This document shows positions 4,648-6,674 of a stretch of 6,674 nt of DNA, piece by piece. Source of the DNA: JBCCMB01 sp039026555. Its GTDB lineage: Bacteria; Pseudomonadota; Alphaproteobacteria; Caulobacterales; Hyphomonadaceae. The position numbers and the translations under genes were made by a program. The notes under the pieces are model-generated. The model made no database searches and was not told where the DNA came from. It saw only the letters and a program-made list of their open reading frames with translations. Location of the stretch: NCBI GenBank assembly GCA_039026555.1, contig JBCCMB010000149.1, positions 1-6,674 of the forward strand, written 5' to 3'. How positions within the stretch are numbered: the stretch's first letter is position 1; the number at the start of each line of letters is the position of its first letter.

Positions 4648-5679
4648 TTAGTCCTCAAACAGCTCCGCTTGCGGCGGGGCCTTTGGCGGTTTGAGTCCTA
4701 AACGTTCATAGGCGCGCGGCGCAGCGACGCGGCCGCGAGGGGTGCGGATGACAAAACCTTGCTGCATCAAATAGGGCTCGATCACTTCCTCCACCGCATC
4801 GCGCGCTTCAGAAAGGGCGGCGGCCAGCGTGTCGGCGCCCACCGGTCCGCCGGAATAGGTGCGCACCAGGGCCTCCAGATAACGCCGGTCGAGACTGTCC
4901 AGCCCATCTTCATCCACCTCCAGACGCGCCAAACCGCGCGCCGCGGCGGCCTTGTCGATCTTGGCGCCTTCGGCTTCGGCAAAATCGCGCACGCGGCGCA
5001 ACAAACGCACCGCGATGCGGGGCGTTCCCCGCGCGCGCTTGGCGATCTCGACGGCGCCGTCCTGGGCGATGTCCGCGCCCATTTTGCGCCCGGCGCGATA
5101 CACGATGCCGCCGAGCTCTTCGGGCGTATAAAACTCCAAACGGACAGGAATGCCGAACCGATCGCGCAGCGGCGTCGACAATAGACCCGCCCGCGTGGTG
5201 GCGCCCACAAGCGTGAAGGGCGGCAGCTCGATACGCACCGAACGCGCGCTGGGTCCCTCGCCGATAATGATGTCGAGCGCGTGATCCTCCATTGCAGGAT
5301 AGAGGATCTCCTCCACGGCGGGGGACAGGCGATGGATCTCATCGATAAAGAGGACGTCGTTCGCTTCTAAATTGGTGAGCAAGGCCGCTAGGTCGCCGGC
5401 CTTGGCGATGACCGGACCGGAGGTGCCGCGAAAGCCCACCGCCATTTCTTTCGCCACGATTTGCGCGAGCGTGGTCTTGCCCAATCCCGGCGGGCCGAAC
5501 AGCAGCACATGGTCCAGCGCATCGCCGCGATTGCGTGCGGCGTCGACAAAAACGCGAAGATTGGCCTTGGCGGCTTGTTGTCCGGTGAACTCGTCGAACG
5601 CCATGGGCCGCAGGGCGCGGTCCAACCCTTCGCCCGCCTGGCGTTCAGGATCTGTGATGTCGCCGCCTCGGGCCATCAT
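4648..5679 (-). CDS. ruvB: Holliday junction branch-migration ATPase RuvB
   Basis: AAA+ motor that, as a hexamer with RuvA, drives branch migration of Holliday junctions in recombinational repair. From ATG 5679 it is 343 residues, close to the usual 330-350. Visible landmarks: LRPMAFDEFTGQ near residue 23, Walker A GPPGLGKTT (62-70), Walker B VLFIDEIH (109-116), sensor 1 GATTRAG (159-165), the arginine-finger segment STPLRDRFG (168-176), sensor 2 RGTPRIA (217-223), and the C-terminal winged-helix with GPVGADTLAAAL and EPYLMQQGF-IRTPRGR. Two ATGs in tandem (5679 and 5676) compete as start; both have weak Shine-Dalgarno signals, and a longer frame to 5754 adds residues unlike RuvB. All key motifs are intact. 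ruvA and ruvC, often upstream, are absent here; the upstream same-strand gene is neuB, 91 bp away. A weak promoter-like pair (TTGCGC, 17 bp, GATACA) lies in that gap. Confidence 0.97.
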   Translation of the reverse strand: MMARGGDITDPERQAGEGLDRALRPMAFDEFTGQQAAKANLRVFVDAARNRGDALDHVLLFGPPGLGKTTLAQIVAKEMAVGFRGTSGPVIAKAGDLAALLTNLEANDVLFIDEIHRLSPAVEEILYPAMEDHALDIIIGEGPSARSVRIELPPFTLVGATTRAGLLSTPLRDRFGIPVRLEFYTPEELGGIVYRAGRKMGADIAQDGAVEIAKRARGTPRIAVRLLRRVRDFAEAEGAKIDKAAAARGLARLEVDEDGLDSLDRRYLEALVRTYSGGPVGADTLAAALSEARDAVEEVIEPYLMQQGFVIRTPRGRVAAPRAYERLGLKPPKAPPQAELFED

Positions 5680-5770
5680 GCCTATATCCAAACAGCGCCG
5701 CGCCTTTGGGCGGCGTCCCGCAAACTGTATCGGATGCTTCGCGCCGACGCGCAAATGACCGCGACATCAA

Positions 5771-6674
5771 TCAATCATCCAGCGCCTCGGGCGAAATCGC
5801 CTCATCCGGTTTGTAGTCGCGATCGGCGGCGCGTCCGATGAGATCCCAAAATCGGATCGGCGCGAGCCCGCCGCTAGGGCGTTTTATGGTGAGATTGTCG
5901 CTCGTGAACACCTCGCCCTGGGCGATGTCACGCGCCGCGACCACGCTTTTGCGCGCCACGGCGGCGATGTCGGCTTCAGCCGGTCGGGGCGCTTTCACGC
6001 CGTCGCCCAGCGCCGTTTCCAGCGTGCGGATGCGTTGGGCGAGCTGAATAAAGTCTTGCGGTTCCATAGACGCCGCGTGATCCGGACCGGACGCCGACTT
6101 GTCTAGCGTGATGTGTTTTTCAAGGATTTGCGCGCCCTGGGCGATGGCGGCGAGCGGGATCGCATCGCCCAGCGTATGGTCCGAATACCCCGTCATCAGG
6201 CCGAACGCATCGCGCAAAGTCGACATGGCGGACAGGTTCACGTCGGCGGGGTCGGCCGGGTATTGCGAGGTGCAGTGCAGGAGCGCGACCTTCTCTTTCA
6301 TACGTGCGCGTAGCACAGGGGCCTTCCAAGAATTGGCGAAAGCGTCCGAGCTTGGCGGCCCATCGCCATACCCATGCGCCGCCACGCCCAGCGCGGTTTC
6401 AACCTCCACCAGATCCGCCATGCCGGTCGATAGGATCAAATCGCAGCCCAATCGTGCGGCTTGGTGCAAAAGCGGCGCGTTGGTGAGATCGCCGGACCCA
6501 AATTTTAAGAGCGTTTGGCCAAAATCCGTCACCAAAGCGTCAAGGCTTTGCGGGTCGAACGGCGTGCACAAAAAGCCGACGCCTGAAGCCTCGCAATGCG
6601 CGATGATTGCGGCGAACGCGTCGGGGGACAATTCCAAGGCGCGCAGCATTTCGTGTTGACCGCCATCGCCGATC
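5771..6674 (-). CDS. neuB: N-acetylneuraminate synthase-type enzyme (NeuB/LegI group), 5' end cut off
   Basis: Condenses phosphoenolpyruvate with an N-acetylated hexose (ManNAc or a related sugar) to a nonulosonic acid, the first committed step to sialic- or legionaminic-type surface sugars; cytoplasmic. The frame is open to the right edge, so about 50 N-terminal residues of a usual near-350 are missing; 300 are visible. Seen: QHEMLRALELS, TPFDPQSLDAL, KFGSGDLTNAPLL, STGMADL, HCTSQYPADPADVNL, GYSDHT and EKHITLDK (the two His expected to bind the metal), GPDHAASMEP, then a C-terminal SAF/antifreeze-like domain (ARKSVVAARDIAQGE to the end) that closes over the partner subunit's site. An extra loop with HGYGDGPPSSDAF before the HCTSQYP strand occurs in a known subgroup. 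The GPDH-x-x-S-x-EP motif favours NeuB/LegI over pseudaminate synthase PseI; which of the two cannot be settled. Its pathway partners should lie upstream, outside the window. Confidence 0.9.
   Translation of the reverse strand, partial: IGDGGQHEMLRALELSPDAFAAIIAHCEASGVGFLCTPFDPQSLDALVTDFGQTLLKFGSGDLTNAPLLHQAARLGCDLILSTGMADLVEVETALGVAAHGYGDGPPSSDAFANSWKAPVLRARMKEKVALLHCTSQYPADPADVNLSAMSTLRDAFGLMTGYSDHTLGDAIPLAAIAQGAQILEKHITLDKSASGPDHAASMEPQDFIQLAQRIRTLETALGDGVKAPRPAEADIAAVARKSVVAARDIAQGEVFTSDNLTIKRPSGGLAPIRFWDLIGRAADRDYKPDEAISPEALDD

Noticed and set aside
4782..5342. A 186-codon - strand frame and several + strand frames (5372-5758, 5461-5841) within ruvB
   Set aside because: They overlap a complete RuvB with every motif intact, and their Arg/Pro-rich translations are typical of shadow frames in GC-rich DNA.
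6099..6659. A 186-codon + strand frame opposite neuB
   Set aside because: The - strand carries unmistakable NeuB motifs through the same bases; the + frame has no recognisable domain.

Overview
The window reads as chromosomal DNA of a GC-rich alphaproteobacterium. The assignment is an inference: it rests on base composition, on the style of the YadA-type adhesin (in particular its neck segment before the stalk), and on the RuvB and NeuB sequences. No rRNA, tRNA, CRISPR array, transposase or phage gene is visible. Two genes are cut by the window edges.

Layout, left to right. Bases 1-306 hold the 3' end of an unrecognised + strand gene, disturbed by a perfect 79-bp inverted repeat (1-79 against 144-222) that begins at the first base of the window. 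Convergent to it, 346-2016 (-) encodes a secreted, 22-repeat YadA-type trimeric autotransporter adhesin. A 217-bp divergent intergenic region with several small dyads separates this from a + strand pair: an AraC-type regulator with a C-terminal GyrI-like ligand-binding domain (2234-3094) and, 17 bp later, an exported SnoaL/NTF2-like protein (3112-3555), closed by a strong hairpin. Next is a divergent module: a small four-helix membrane protein (3625-3975, -) and a TetR-family regulator (4056-4589, +), sharing an 80-bp control region with a perfect 18-bp palindrome and a second, degenerate copy 42 bp away. Finally, on the - strand, neuB (5771-6674, 5' end outside the window) lies upstream of ruvB (4648-5679); ruvA and ruvC are not next to ruvB.

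How the genes may work together. Three units look self-contained: an effector-sensing AraC regulator with a periplasmic small-molecule-binding candidate; a TetR repressor with its probable target membrane protein; and neuB-ruvB, where a nonulosonic-acid (sialic or legionaminic acid type) surface-sugar gene precedes a DNA-repair gene, probably without functional linkage. The adhesin and the nonulosonate synthase both concern the cell surface, but nothing in the sequence ties them together. I see no convincing new multi-gene system. The most notable items are the edge inverted repeat, the TetR operator pair and the unusual C-terminus of the adhesin.
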